Origin: Picochlorum sp. 'celeri'
Lineage: Eukaryota > Chlorophyta > Trebouxiophyceae
Direction: 5' to 3'
Length of the DNA stretch: 64,000 nucleotides
Assembly (NCBI GenBank): GCA_010909725.1
Contig: JAACMV010000002.1
Location: 1,054,001-1,118,000 of the forward strand
Positions within the stretch are counted from its first letter, which is position 1. Each line of letters starts with the position of its first letter. Positions 50,186-61,643 of this stretch are shown here, piece after piece. Below the pieces are notes generated by a model. That model was not told where the DNA came from and did no database searches. It worked only from the letters and a program-made list of their open reading frames with translations. The position numbers and the translations under genes are program-made.

Positions 50186-51528
50186 CTACATCTCCCGATC
50201 ACACCCTGGACACGAATGCACATGGGAATGAATGTACTCATCACAGTCCAGACAGAACACATTCATACATTGTGTACACTGCGAAATATCCGAAGTCTCA
50301 TCATCCTGATTTCCAGGGCGAATCAGATTCATACAGCAGCTGAAACAGCGTTGAACAGGTGCTTCCTGAATTTCCTTGAATGGAGCCACAGGAAACAAAT
50401 GATGATATGATCGCGCTAAATGAGGCGAAGCAATCAATGTCAGTCCACACACATGGCACTCTGATGGCACTTCCATGGTTCTAGCTCGACACTGGGGACA
50501 AATGAAGGACCCTGCCTTGAGGCTACATTCAGATCCCACAAAGCATGCAGCCCCTGGAGCTGATGACGCCTGCGAGGGAAAGCCAACCCTCACGAGACTC
50601 AGTTTCTCTGTCTCATCTCCCTTCAATGACGGAGGGGGTGTTGCATGCTCCATCACCAAATGCTCCATATGATCCTGATCAAGCGCCACACCATAGGTCC
50701 CCTGAGACTTTTGGGCTAGCAGTTTAAAAATGTACACTTCTGCAGCCAACCCTACAATTGAGACCCGAATATGCTGCTTCACAGTCGCATCAATACTACT
50801 CATAATATCACCCGGATCGCATGTCGACAAAGACGCCAGCAGGCACAAAATCTCCCGATGACCATACGGGGGAATATGCCGCAACACATCTGTTGCAACA
50901 TCTAATGCATTACCCAAGGATGCTGTCCCTCCAGTATCTAAATTTGCTTTCAATTTTTCTATATGCATTTCCTACACAAGTCAAAAACAAATTAGCATCA
51001 CTCAATCTTGCCCTGAACAAGAACAACTAAATACTAGAAACGCACCGGACTCGAAGACAGTTCAGTCACCTGTACCGCAACCCCATCCCTCAACACCACA
51101 ATACCCAACTGACTCAGAGGATTCTCATCGAAAAATGCCCTAATAAAACTCGACGCAGCTGCAAACATGGCCGCAGATCTCACCGGTCGCATATCGTTGA
51201 TACTTGCTGCCTGAGACAAATCAATCACGAGCTCCAAATACCGAATCATCCCCCGCCGAATCTGTCCCACCTGCTTCTCATTCATCCTCAACCGTTGTCG
51301 CCGCACCTTTTTCTTGAACGCATCAACCTACAATAAGCATCGGTATCGTATGAACGATCATCAGCCTCTACCCATCACCCGGCAAATATACACAAAACGT
51401 ACAGAAGAACGAAGCCTTCCATGCTCATCTTCTTCCAACTGATCCCACGAGTGCTCATCCCTGTACGCCCGATCCCCATTCGCCACACTACCAGATGGCA
51501 TATTCCTTGCACGCTGCTCTATATCCAT
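50186..51528 (-). CDS. GTF2H2: TFIIH core subunit p44 (SSL1) (three exons)
   Basis: Subunit of TFIIH for transcription initiation and nucleotide excision repair; it stimulates the XPD helicase. Exons 51403-51528, 51046-51327 and 50186-50971; introns of 75 and 74 nt starting GTACGT and GTGCGT; all phase 0; 397 residues, matching the human protein. The N-terminus reads DQLEEDEHGRL, as in the family, then a von Willebrand A domain (GMIRYLELVIDLS ... FDENPLSQLGIVVL ... RVSIVGLAAEV), a C4 zinc finger (CPQCRA...CHVCGLTL followed by PHLARSYHHLFP) and a C-terminal RING-like domain (CFSC...CTQC...CLDC...CPGC). Confidence 0.95.
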
Positions 51529-51820
51529 GGCAATAGCACGCGATACGCTCCCTTTTTGAATAAATTCGTGTCGTCTAGAAAAATCCCTTCCACCCTACAT
51601 GCTCGGTGGTATCATCACCTTTCCTCGCATCTCTATCACTATCATAACAGTAGTATTCTTTTGTACTATTGCAAGGGACGCAATGCAGGCCAATGGCATG
51701 CAAGTCCACATGGCTTTTTTAAAATACCTTTTTACGCACCTTGATTATTCTTTTTTATAATTGTCTCCACATCGTACTATTATACAACCACATCTATAAT
51801 GAAATCAAATTTCTAAACGC

Positions 51821-53147
51821 ATGAGTTCCTTCATTCGAAAGAAAGGGGGTGCAGGAACGACTGGAGGTGGGTGCCATGCATCTTTTTTCATGGTTGAGAG
51901 CATGGTCGAATCCAAATTCAATAGGACAACCATCATGATGCTTTGATACCTGATATGCAGATACTGTGGGTACTAGGCCTGGTCCTCATGGGATTCCAGT
52001 CGTCTCATCTGGGCATGCTGACTTGGACAAGTTGTATGGAGGAGGTATACCCTTGGGGACTCTGAATCTGGTGTCAGAGGATGGGTGGACGTCTCATCAT
52101 CGATACATACTTCAGTATTTTGTATCTGAAGGACTGGCTGTTGGCCAAGTGCGTGTTTTTAAATGTTTTATATGGTATATAATGCAGCATTAAAAAATAA
52201 TCATCCTGCCACAACTTGTCTGTGTGCAGCGTGTTGCCATGGTGACATTCGGATCGTCTACTATAGAAGAGTATATTCTAAAGAATATGACGCGGCAGGA
52301 TGCCGCGAAGGAAGAAGCCGCTGAGAAAGCTGCTGAAGCAGCAGCTCGAGAGGAAACAAAGCTACGGATCGCATGGCAGTATGAAAAGTTTGCAAAGAAG
52401 AGTGGAAATACAATGCAGAGTGCTTCGACGAGTACGCCAGCATTGGGGACTCATAAATCACCCATGATGAGAACGCGGTCGCCCTGGTGCCATGATTTTG
52501 ATATATCAAAGCCACCGTCAAAGGAAGAGTTGGAGAAGACATTGCAGCAGCAGGGAGGAGCATGTACCTATAGTCTTGCTGCCGGGGATCCCTTTGTGGC
52601 AAAGACGCTGTCATATATGAAGGAATTTTCTCAATCAATAAAAACATCATCGACAGTAGGAAGAGTCGTGATACCTTCCCTGGGAGGCGTCGAATGGACG
52701 GATGCTTCTGATGCCAGGTTGCTTGGTCTTCTGATGCTGTTAAAACAGCATGCACAGCAGACACAGCTCTGCATTTTTATATCTGTACCACTACAAGAGA
52801 TGTCTCCATCTCTTGCAGCAAAGATGTGTCATGTTGTGGACAGTGTCCTAGATTTACAATCTGTCGAAGATATGTCTCAAGTGGTCAAACTGTCGCCAGA
52901 CCCACGCACTGTTGCAGGACATGTAGAGATTAGAAAATTGCCGGCATTCGGTGCACCATCAGCACCATTGCCGCAGATAACATCGTATGTGATACGACAT
53001 AAGAGACGGCGAATAACCATTCGACCTGTCGAAGTGGATCCTGATGCAGAATTTCAACAGCAAGAACAAGGACAGGGTAGTGGAACGGATATGGCCATGG
53101 CATGTGGAGGAGGCCATCCAAGAACCCGACATACATTGGATTTCTGA
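51821..53147 (+). CDS. ELP4: Elongator complex subunit 4 (three exons)
   Basis: Elp4 forms the RecA-like hexamer Elp456, the accessory part of Elongator that modifies wobble uridines of tRNA. Exons 51821-51866, 51961-52148 and 52230-53147; introns of 94 and 81 nt, GTGGGT and GTGCGT donors. Product is 383 residues. It starts [10 protein letters not shown], then [30 protein letters not shown], the PAXNEB signature, then LVSEDGW and [18 protein letters not shown] across the second splice. The last 40 residues are Gln- and Gly-rich. The middle part contains an Ala/Glu-rich helical insert near residue 100. High confidence in both family and structure. Confidence 0.92.
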
Positions 53148-53226
53148 CTCTCTTGGGCCATTAATTCGTATTAATTTATTTGATTGCATCATGTATCCTC
53201 GTGTATAAGAAAAGATTGTGTTGGAG

Positions 53227-55095
53227 ATGAAGGTACACAACGTTGCACGTGGTGCACCATCCACCACGGCAATACAGCGTCTTGCTTTTTCATATCCCAC
53301 CACGGCAATACCTGTCTCAAATGCTTACAAGCCATTTTTACAAAGCTCTAGGAAGACGATGTATCCTGGATACCAAGAGGGATGGACAAGAGCACAGAGT
53401 ACCAATACCAGCAGTGACAGTGTGTCTACTGCTGCTCGTGCAGAGGAAAACCACCACAAAAACGCATCACAGGATACAATGGGAGTGGATGATCAATACA
53501 AGCCTTTCCTTGATGCATGGGATCGCACATTTATCAATGCCGAGGAAGAGGTGGAGGGATATGAGTGCCATGTTGAGGGAGAGATTCCACAAGAGATTGC
53601 GGGTACACTGTTTCGGGTTGGACCAAACAGGTTTGATATCGTCAAGCATCCGTATGATGGAGATGGATTTATAGCAAGTCTCAGGATTGAAAACGGCAAG
53701 GCATATTTTAAAAGTCGGTTTGTGGAGACGTACGAGTATGCTGCTGAAAAGGCTGTGGATAGAGCATTGTTTCGAGGAACATTTGCAACACAGCGAGAGA
53801 ATGCCTCCAATTTTGGCGATATATACGTGAAAAACACATCAAATACAAACATTCAATATTATGATGGCAATCTATGGACGTTTTTCGAGGCTGGGCAGCC
53901 ATATCGAATAGATCCATCCACGCTTCAAACTCTTGGCATTGAAACATTTGGAGGAGCTGTCAAGACTGGTCTTCCATTTGATTTGGGGTCATCTCTGTCG
54001 AACAGTATCATGGGAAAGATGGTATCTGCGGCTCAAAAGTTCAGTGGGGAAGAATATTTTGCATCTGGAGCGGGTGTACCCGAGCATTTAATACGAGCAG
54101 GAGGGCATGCTGTGACTGCCCACCCTCGCATTGTTGACAAGAGCTTTTGTACCTTTTCGTATCAAATGAAGATGGGTGTCATCGATGCGAGTGAGATTAC
54201 ATTTCCCCCTCTCTATACAGAGATACGATTTATGGAATTCTCCGGATCCGAGATGGTGCGAGAACGAACAGTGAGCATACCAGGCTTTGCCTTTCTCCAT
54301 GACTTTGCAGTGACAGACAACTACTACATCATCTTTAAAAATCCAGTGACCGTGGACAATGCAGCCTATATGTCTGGCGCTGCTCCAGCTGCTTCATGCG
54401 TCCGATGGATTGATGGAAAACCGACGATACTGTACGTCATTCCAAGGGATGCATCTGACCCTCGTCCCATTGAACAGTTGACCCTGCCAGGTCTCTTTGT
54501 CTTCCACCATGCGAATGCGTATGATACAGAGGACGGAAACGAAATCATAATAGACTCAATTCACTATCCATCACTTCCAGCTGTAGGAAAAGAAGCGCTT
54601 CCTTCTCAGTCAATAGATCCTAATGCAGCATTTCAGTCACGGTTGAAACGAGTCCAGGTCAACTTGACATCTCACACAGCAACCATCAGCAATCTATGCG
54701 ACGAGTACTTGGAGATGCCAACAATAAATAGAAATGTAGCGGGGAAGAGACATCGATATGTGTACGGATATCAGTCTGATTTCCCAAACAGACTGATTGG
54801 CGTCACACAAGTGGACACGGAAGGAGGAGACGTGCCCACCACATCATCCTGGTTCCCAGGCCCAGGAGAATTCCTGCTGGAGCCCCACTTCATTCCCAAA
54901 ACCACCACCACTGAAGATGATACAGACGAAGGATGGGTCATAGCTCAGTACTTTGATTCAAACACGACGCAATCTGGATTTTTCATATTTGATGCAGCCC
55001 ACATTCCTCGAGGGCCCATTGCCAAGGTCTACTGCAATAGAGGCCCATTGCCGTCTGCCCTCCATGGATGCTGGACACCCACGCGTTTCCATTAA
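53227..55095 (+). CDS. CCD: Carotenoid cleavage dioxygenase (RPE65 family)
   Basis: Non-heme iron enzyme that splits carotenoids or apocarotenoids at a double bond. A 622-residue protein with an N-terminal extension of about 95 residues, Ser/Thr-rich and basic (possible plastid transit peptide), then a seven-bladed propeller. The four iron-binding histidines can be placed at VTAHPR (about 297), FLHDFA (about 358), FVFHHANAY (about 427) and LEPHFIP (about 554). EIAGTLFRVGPNRFD matches the conserved family entry. A specific substrate cannot be read. The frame opens at GTG 53218; ATG 53227 is first. No intron. Confidence 0.9.
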   Translation: MKVHNVARGAPSTTAIQRLAFSYPTTAIPVSNAYKPFLQSSRKTMYPGYQEGWTRAQSTNTSSDSVSTAARAEENHHKNASQDTMGVDDQYKPFLDAWDRTFINAEEEVEGYECHVEGEIPQEIAGTLFRVGPNRFDIVKHPYDGDGFIASLRIENGKAYFKSRFVETYEYAAEKAVDRALFRGTFATQRENASNFGDIYVKNTSNTNIQYYDGNLWTFFEAGQPYRIDPSTLQTLGIETFGGAVKTGLPFDLGSSLSNSIMGKMVSAAQKFSGEEYFASGAGVPEHLIRAGGHAVTAHPRIVDKSFCTFSYQMKMGVIDASEITFPPLYTEIRFMEFSGSEMVRERTVSIPGFAFLHDFAVTDNYYIIFKNPVTVDNAAYMSGAAPAASCVRWIDGKPTILYVIPRDASDPRPIEQLTLPGLFVFHHANAYDTEDGNEIIIDSIHYPSLPAVGKEALPSQSIDPNAAFQSRLKRVQVNLTSHTATISNLCDEYLEMPTINRNVAGKRHRYVYGYQSDFPNRLIGVTQVDTEGGDVPTTSSWFPGPGEFLLEPHFIPKTTTTEDDTDEGWVIAQYFDSNTTQSGFFIFDAAHIPRGPIAKVYCNRGPLPSALHGCWTPTRFH

Positions 55096-55224
55096 TTATT
55101 TTCATTATTTCATGTAAAGTGAGTTCCTACTATTGTGTGGACAGACATTGTATCCTGCATCGCGAGAATCTTATTGAACACATTGCTGTGTTTTTTTCTT
55201 CTTTTGTGCAACACGATCGAGTGT

Positions 55225-55949
55225 ATGTCCTGCGCAAAGCACATTGCATTTGCCTTTCATTCATATTTGAAAACATCGCCTCTCCATACATCGTCAATCG
55301 CAAGGTACGCGCATAGATAGTACAGACAGGTGACACCGAGTATCCGTACGACTCCTGCTCGTGCAGCGCCATCATGAAGATTTACACAAAGACTGGGGAC
55401 AAAGGCACTTCCAGTCTGTACAATGGAGAGAGAAGATCTAAAACAGACGATGTGTTCAAAGCATTAGGGGACGTGGATGAACTCAACTCGCTTCTAGGTA
55501 TTGCACGAGAGCACATTGGCGAGTCCACAGTGGATACCCAGATTCAAGAGATTCAGTCTCGCCTCTTGGACGTTGGATCATGTATCGCGACACCTCCAGA
55601 ATCATCTAGTGAATCAAAACGACAGAGGGTCGAATTCGAATCCGTCCATGTGGAGCGACTGGAATCGTGGATTGATGAGCATTCAGAGACATTGCCAGCA
55701 TTGACCCAGTTCATTCTTCCATCTGGTGGATTGGCTGCATCCCATCTCCATCTCGCCCGCGCCGTTTGTCGAAGAGCTGAGAGATCCGTTATAGCATGTT
55801 ACGTGTCGCATGGTGACCAAGAGATTGCTCAAGCGTCATCGGACAATCGAGTCAGGGTGTATTTGAACCGCCTGAGCGATTATTTATTTACAATTGCCAG
55901 AGTCTGTGCATTCAAAGAGAACAGACCAGAGGTCACCTATCGCAAATAA
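55225..55949 (+). CDS. MMAB: Cob(I)alamin adenosyltransferase, PduO type, mitochondrial (two exons)
   Basis: Transfers adenosyl from ATP to cob(I)alamin, making adenosylcobalamin for methylmalonyl-CoA mutase. The catalytic part starts at ATG 55374 (KIYTKTGDKGTSSLYNGER...DDVFKALGDVDELNS) and ends with CRRAERSV and YLNRLSDYLFTIAR, all family hallmarks. A better gene model adds exon 1 (55225-55304, MSCAKHIAFAFHSYLKTSPL) through a 62-nt intron (55305-55366, GTACGC...GTGCAG) in phase. Together this gives 220 residues with an Arg/Ser/His-rich, acid-free N-terminus typical of mitochondrial import. Using only ATG 55374 would leave 191 residues without targeting. Confidence 0.88.
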
Positions 55950-56129
55950 TACTCAAGAATATTTCATATCAGTATGTAATAAAAATACATGGATGAAATA
56001 AAGCATCAAGCTGTGAACATTTCAACAAAAAATAACTCCACCTACATTTATTGTTAGAAAACAACAGCAACGGCGCATCTAGTCGCGTCTCCAGACTACC
56101 TGTATTGCTTTCATATATAGATAATAATA

Positions 56130-57766
56130 ATGTCGTCATGGTATCGGCATAGGTCGAGGGAGGGAGAGTGGAGCAGGGACGGGACCCCGTCGTCGTCCGG
56201 GAGGGCACAGTCTCCAAAGAGGAGGAGGACGAGGGGTCGAGGAGACCAGGATATTGGCCACGGGAATGGTGATGAGAATGAGAAAAGGTGCACTTTGAAT
56301 ATTCTACGGCATGGCCATCATCATCACATGTGTTGTGTGGCAGTTGACTGACATGAGTTTCTCCATTGTGTGTTGTATTGTTCAGGAGGAGGACTGAAAG
56401 AAGCAGGGTTGGTCGTCCAGATACTATGCATGACGATAGAGTAGTATCAGAGCCTACCCGGAGTATTCTGATTACCAACATACCAAAGAATGTGAAATTA
56501 TATGAGTTGGAGGCATTGTTTTCCTCAGTTCCAGGGACAATGGCCATGGCGCTGCTGAACAGCAAATATGGTGGCGTGGTGGGAGAGGAGGAGGATACGG
56601 CTGTTGAAGCTGCATTTTTGTTGATGACAGGAAGGGATACAGCGACTGCTCTTATGGAGTCAGACTGGAAGCACAGCGCATATTGCAGAGATGCAAAGAT
56701 GACTCTTGAGTTTGCAGAGTTCAGCTTGGAATGCAGTATGAAGGCACGTGTTGTTCCAACTCGTGTCTGGATATGCGCATCATGCCGTTCTGATAATGCT
56801 CCAAAGAGGGATACATGTTTTTCATGCGGGATGCTGCGATGTATTGGGTGTGAACTTGTGGATCCATTAGTGCCTACAAAGTCACTTAGGATTTCAAATA
56901 TTGATGGGGATGTGCCAGAGGGAGAGCTGGAGGCACGAATCAAATCGATTGCTGGTGTGCATAGTATACGAGTTTTGAGGGATAAAAGTACCGGAAGACC
57001 GACAGGTTTTGCATATTGCAATTGCTTCTCTGTAGATGATGCCATATTGATTCGAGAGTCTCTCCATGATTCTCCCCATGGACACCATGGGCAATTGTTG
57101 CAGGTTGAATTCTGTCCAGAGCGAAACCATACAAAGCGTTCTTCTTCTTCTTTTGGTGGTGGTAGTGGTGCTCCTGCTGCTGCTGCTGCTACAAAGGCGC
57201 CAGAGAATGTACCCTCTCTGGACTGGGAGCCAGCAGAATTTCAGCATGATGATGTGGCGACCAATGCTGGTGGGCCTCTTTCCAGTGAGACAAGAGACTC
57301 TGGGTTTGTGTATGACGCGGTTTCTGGGTATATGAAGGAAGTATCATCGGGTTTGTACTACGATGTACACAGTGGATATTATTTTGATCCAATCACGCAG
57401 GTGTGGGGTACCAAGGATCCCATTACGAATGCTTTTGTCCCCTATGTGGATGGCAATAAAGGAGCAACAACATCAGATGTTGTTGCTAAACATGAGCGAC
57501 AAGGAGTATCATCTCGCACCGAGACTGATACTCATAAAATGAACAATAATGTAGAAGCTGACAGAGATCAGAAAGCGTCAGCAAAGGTGAAAGGCAAGGG
57601 AGCAGTCATTGGTGCTGCACCACAGATATCTGTGACAACAAAACAACAATCGATTGTTTCGTCCCATCAGGAAAACCATAATGAAGACACGCCAAAAAAA
57701 GCCAAGGGTATTATTCACAAGGGAACCTGGGCAAAGAAGAAAGTAGCAAAAAATGACAATACATAA
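56130..57766 (+). CDS. RBM5/RBM10-like splicing factor with RRM, RanBP2 zinc finger and OCRE (two exons)
   Basis: A 512-residue nuclear RNA-binding protein, the likely counterpart of plant SUA (suppressor of abi3-5). Exon 1 (56130-56287) encodes an Arg/Ser/Asp-rich start; exon 2 (56386-57766); intron of 98 nt ends TTGTTCAG, phase 2. Domains in order: RRM1 (RSILITNIPKNVKLYELEALF), RanBP2 zinc finger (WICASCRSDNAPKRDTCFSC), RRM2 (SLRISNIDGDVPEGELE ... TGFAYCNCF), OCRE (FVYDAVSGYMKEVSSGLYYD), then a basic tail. No C2H2 finger or G-patch is seen, so it is shorter than RBM5. Likely controls alternative splicing. Confidence 0.88.
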
Positions 57767-57819
57767 TAATTTCGACAGCATGTGAAAATTGAAAGAAGAA
57801 AAAGAATTCCTTCTGATAG

Positions 57820-58932
57820 TCAGTATGCGACAGACCATGCTTTTGTATCCTCCTCAGATGGTGCATTCTCCTGAATAATGGTCATCATGGGAAGAGGATC
57901 CGAGTTTGTTCTATGCATATCCCGAGACATTTCTTGTACCAAAGGTGGCATCGATTCTGTAGCCCACCCAAGATTTTTCGACACCCTACTCTTCATGCTT
58001 TCAATGGTTCGCCCAGCCACAGCCCTCCCACTATGCTTGCATGATTCTTTCAATGCCATGATGACATTACGCCCCACTGCAGACAGAATATCTGGGTATT
58101 TATCCTGTCTGTTAATTTTATACTGTGCAGGAGGCGTCATCAACATCATATGAACTTTCATTTGACGCTTTTTCAACGCCTCCTCATACCCAGGAAGATG
58201 CTTGTACGCCTCTGGCTGAACATCCATGGTATGCAGTCCTGGGCCATCCACCCCTCTGATGACAAGTTCTCGCATTTCCTGATGACTAGCACAATAAAAA
58301 CACAGTAGATGAACTAAAAAATCGTCTATTCCCACAGGAAGACAAAACACTGGAGGTAACCCATACTTGTACCGCATCCTCGCTCTCGTATGACAGGTAT
58401 ATGGAGCAGCAAAATTCACACTCGCATTCCCCAAGATGGAAAACACCTGCCCGATACCACACCCTAATACACACCCTAACAACCACGTAAGCCAACATAA
58501 CGCTTCAATCTCGCTCTTATACCCATGCGTCCCCACCCCTTTAACTGGAAGCATGTATTCCCTGCCAAGATTCCCACCATACGCAGCTCGTGCCCATCTC
58601 GCCTCTCTCAACCCAAACCAATAGCACTCTTTACATGTCCTCCCAAACACACACCCTCTCCACTTCCATGGCAACACTTTGAAAGAATCCCAGCATGGAA
58701 TGTGCACACTGTGCTTGACAACTTTTGATTTTGGACACCACATATCACACAGCCCAACCGTCCACTGACCGGGAATAACAAATCGCGCATACTCTGCTTC
58801 AATCTCGTCAAAAGGCACAGGTACTTTATCTCTGTAATCAGAATGCCTCAAAGGCATATGTTTCCGGTACTCATCGTCAGGCTTCCAACAAGCACAATAC
58901 GATGAATAAAAAACCCTCGTGGCATAGTCCAT
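57820..58932 (-). CDS. PLAC8-like cysteine-rich protein
   Basis: A 370-residue protein rich in Cys, Trp and Tyr in its first 200 residues. A hydrophobic stretch near residues 142-175 holds LLGCVLGCGIGQV, and a motif RMRYKYGLPPVFCLPVGIDDFLVHLLCFYCASHQEMREL follows the PLAC8 pattern of R-x2-x-R-x-KYGL, C, D, and CxxC-x2-C-Q/H-E-REL, though one cysteine pair is altered. PLAC8 proteins in plants control organ size or metal handling at membranes. The C-terminal third is hydrophilic. The first 100 residues are not recognised. ATG 58932; no intron. Converges on the splicing factor gene. Confidence 0.55.
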   Translation of the reverse strand: MDYATRVFYSSYCACWKPDDEYRKHMPLRHSDYRDKVPVPFDEIEAEYARFVIPGQWTVGLCDMWCPKSKVVKHSVHIPCWDSFKVLPWKWRGCVFGRTCKECYWFGLREARWARAAYGGNLGREYMLPVKGVGTHGYKSEIEALCWLTWLLGCVLGCGIGQVFSILGNASVNFAAPYTCHTRARMRYKYGLPPVFCLPVGIDDFLVHLLCFYCASHQEMRELVIRGVDGPGLHTMDVQPEAYKHLPGYEEALKKRQMKVHMMLMTPPAQYKINRQDKYPDILSAVGRNVIMALKESCKHSGRAVAGRTIESMKSRVSKNLGWATESMPPLVQEMSRDMHRTNSDPLPMMTIIQENAPSEEDTKAWSVAY

Positions 58933-59297
58933 TCTTGCATCTCTAGATCAGCATGAATACATCAAAAATTCGAATACGGCCTTGCGATCGCATCTGATGA
59001 CAACATCCAATACATGGCAGGGTATTGGTGGAGACAATACCCGTCCAATAGATGGCTGGAAGGGAACTTCCTTTCGCGAAAGGAGAGCATGGTTTTGTTC
59101 ATGAACTGAGAGTAGTACGCGAGTGGCCCGTACATATATATCCGAAAGCTATGTAATTCAAGGCAACTCATGGTGGTCATCGCATGTGGAAATCGTTAGG
59201 CTGAAGTGACTTCGTTGCACGAGTCTGTGTTGTTGGATGATTTGTTTCGTTCATGTGTGAGCGCAATAATAGTGCACGAAACAACATTTGAATCAGC
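58933..59297. other. Intergenic, divergent promoter region
   Basis: 365 nt between the PLAC8-like gene (minus) and an unknown membrane protein gene (plus). No repeat, RNA gene or convincing frame. Confidence 0.45.
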
Positions 59298-59879
59298 ATG
59301 CAGAGTCTTTTTTGGAATGATATTGCTATAGTAGTAGGCATAGCATTACTTCAACAAAAGGGTGCCAGAGCCCAGGTGCCAGGTGCTGTGCAGGTTGACC
59401 CTCAGAATGAAATTGTAGACCAGCTCTTGGATGCTCTAGGCATTGATACGGGAGGTGATCAAGGACCTTTGGTCGATCGATGGTACTTTTGGTTGATTAT
59501 CGCGGTTGTTATTTTGCTCTTCATCGTCGCCTTGTACTTTACCATCCGTGGGTTTATGAGATATGCACGAAACCGGAAAGAGGTATGCTTGTGGTATTAT
59601 TACTATTATTACTGTGCACTGACCGTGATATGACGCTCATGTGTGTAGAATCAAATCACTTCTATGTTTAAGCAGCCCAAATTTGTACATTATTTTGATA
59701 CGGAGACGGAAGAGTACATCAAAGAGGTGGGGAGAAGGACAGGAAGGCCTCCAGAGCGCATTGCTCAGAAGGCTGCAGCTGTCAAGGATATTTCAGTTAC
59801 ACCAGACCCTACCACGGTCATCGTCGATGTTAAAGATAGAGATGCTTCGGAAACAAATAGTAGTAAATCACATGGTTGA
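59298..59879 (+). CDS. Unknown single-pass membrane protein (two exons)
   Basis: A 171-residue protein: exon 1 59298-59582, exon 2 59649-59879, 66-nt intron (GTATGC...TGTAG), phase 0. A hydrophobic N-terminus with a possible signal cut near GARA-QV (about 26) precedes a short acidic lumenal part, one membrane span (WLIIAVVILLFIVALYFTI, about 67-85), a basic stop-transfer (RGFMRYARNRK) and a polar tail with FKQPKFVHYFDTETEEYI. No family is recognised. It could be a type I membrane protein of the secretory system. The last 12 bases of its frame overlap the last 12 bases of the converging phosphatase gene. Confidence 0.65.
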
Positions 59880-61008
59880 CACCATTGGTCGATGCTGGTT
59901 ATTGTCCTCTGGACATGGGTCTGGAATATATGTTAACACTCGTTTGTATCGTGGGACTGCTCGAAGAAGGTAAATTGTTGCAATCACCAACCCCACCAGA
60001 AAGCCAGCGACCACATCGCTGACATTATGCTGATAATCAATTATTCTCGTGCACCCGACGCCCCTGTAATCACATAGTAAACCAAATAGTACTCAGAAAA
60101 CAAAGGCACATCACAGCAAACATGGAAATACCATACCATGGATATCCCAGCAGGCAGCACGTCCATATCTTGGCAACCACGTTGCCCAAGTCTGACAGAA
60201 ATTCTTGCCGGGGTCCTCGACTACGTGGTGCCCACTCAACACGCATATTCCAGCACCAAATCATGTATCCTGCAGCATACATACCAAGTGTCATGGAGAA
60301 GGATGCGTGCCCCGAGGGGAACGACTGTCGACCATCCTGAATGGTGTCCTGGCTATACTCATCACTGCACGGATACCATCCAAGTGTGTTATTTCCATAC
60401 TCGAGAACGACGGTTCCCGGATCCTCTGGTAAACACCGTGCCAAAAAATCTGGCCGATACCTCCCAACAGCCACCTTTGTGGCCTCTGTAATCAGCATGC
60501 ATAGCCCCACAGCTTGCGCTAGATCCAATAGAAAGTACACATTCACAGCAATAGCGTCTGTCAGAGAGTGATGCTGCGATTTGCTGTAGTAGAATTCTCC
60601 AACTACCAATGTTGCAATCCCCATGAGCAATGGGACGAAAATGGCAGCCCATGCAGGCACGGTAGGACCAAACCCCCTCTTCGCCGCGGGTGGATACGAA
60701 ATGGTCGCGTCATAGAGGAAAAAAGGATTATCACGAGGATCGACAGTCCAATGAATAATACCAGTTGTGACATAAAAGAATACCAGCAACAAGAGTCCTG
60801 CATGGTCCTGTCGACGAATGATTTTCTTCCATTGAATACTCTTGAATGTCCACCGATCCTCTCTGATCACAGAAAATGTTCTTCTGGTCATTCCTTTGCA
60901 AGGTTTGCACTCATCATCCACGTATTCATGTGATGACTGGTGTTCCTCTTGAGTAACTGCTTGCTCGACATCCCTCGACGACGCCATCTGTTTGCCTTCG
61001 TCAGCCAT
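59868..61008 (-). CDS. LPP: Lipid phosphate phosphatase (PAP2 family) (two exons)
   Basis: A 355-residue integral membrane enzyme that dephosphorylates phosphatidate or similar lipids. Exon 1 is 60137-61008 and exon 2 is 59868-60063. The 73-nt intron (GTATGG...TTACAG) joins GYPW to GVGCTRIIDYQH. All three PAP2 motifs are then intact: KVAVGRYRP (motif 1), SFPSGHAS (motif 2) and TRIIDYQHNVSD (motif 3, Thr in place of Ser). About six membrane spans. The unspliced frame ends early and lacks motif 3. The frame opens at a GTG (61032); ATG 61008 is used. ER or plastid location undecided. Confidence 0.9.
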
Positions 61009-61643
61009 ATTGTATACTAGTCGTCTTAGCACTTGTATCAGTAAATACTATTCCTATCTGATTGGCTGATTCTGTGCGACGTTGGTTCTACAGTAGTATA
61101 CAAGATCCCGAGTGGAAACGTTTCGGCAATGACAAGACCCTCACAACCGAATCCTTTCCCGCACGATCAGGAAAGAATATATGTCATACGCAAATGTGGT
61201 ATAATTCTTTTTACAGCGGTGCGATATGATATCTCTGTCTCCTTTTGTTGCAAAGGCCAACGGTTCTCTTGGCATATGAATGAGGCCATCGATCGAGATT
61301 TCCTCCTTAATCCTAAATACGGACATCTGATGCGATTGTTTCATGGCCTCAGACAGAGCAACTGATCGAACGGTTAGATCTTCTTCAGGTAAATACAGTA
61401 CAATGAGAGCGATCAATCGCTTTGAGAGGAACGCATCGGATAACCCATCCCGCGGCTCAAGCGAGATCAACCACAATCAGATCCACACGAGAACAGACAT
61501 AATTGTAGCAGATATTCTAGTCTAGACATAATTGATACACTTCATTAAAAACCTGTGAATTCATCTTCGGCGTAGAAGACAGAAGACACTGGGTGAATCC
61601 TCCAATATTCTGGTAGATCCTCTGCGTTCGTTGTTCGACAACA
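61009..61643. other. Intergenic, divergent promoter region
   Basis: About 630 nt between the lipid phosphatase (minus) and the first kinase-like gene (plus). Open frames here look non-coding. No RNA or repeat seen. Confidence 0.45.
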
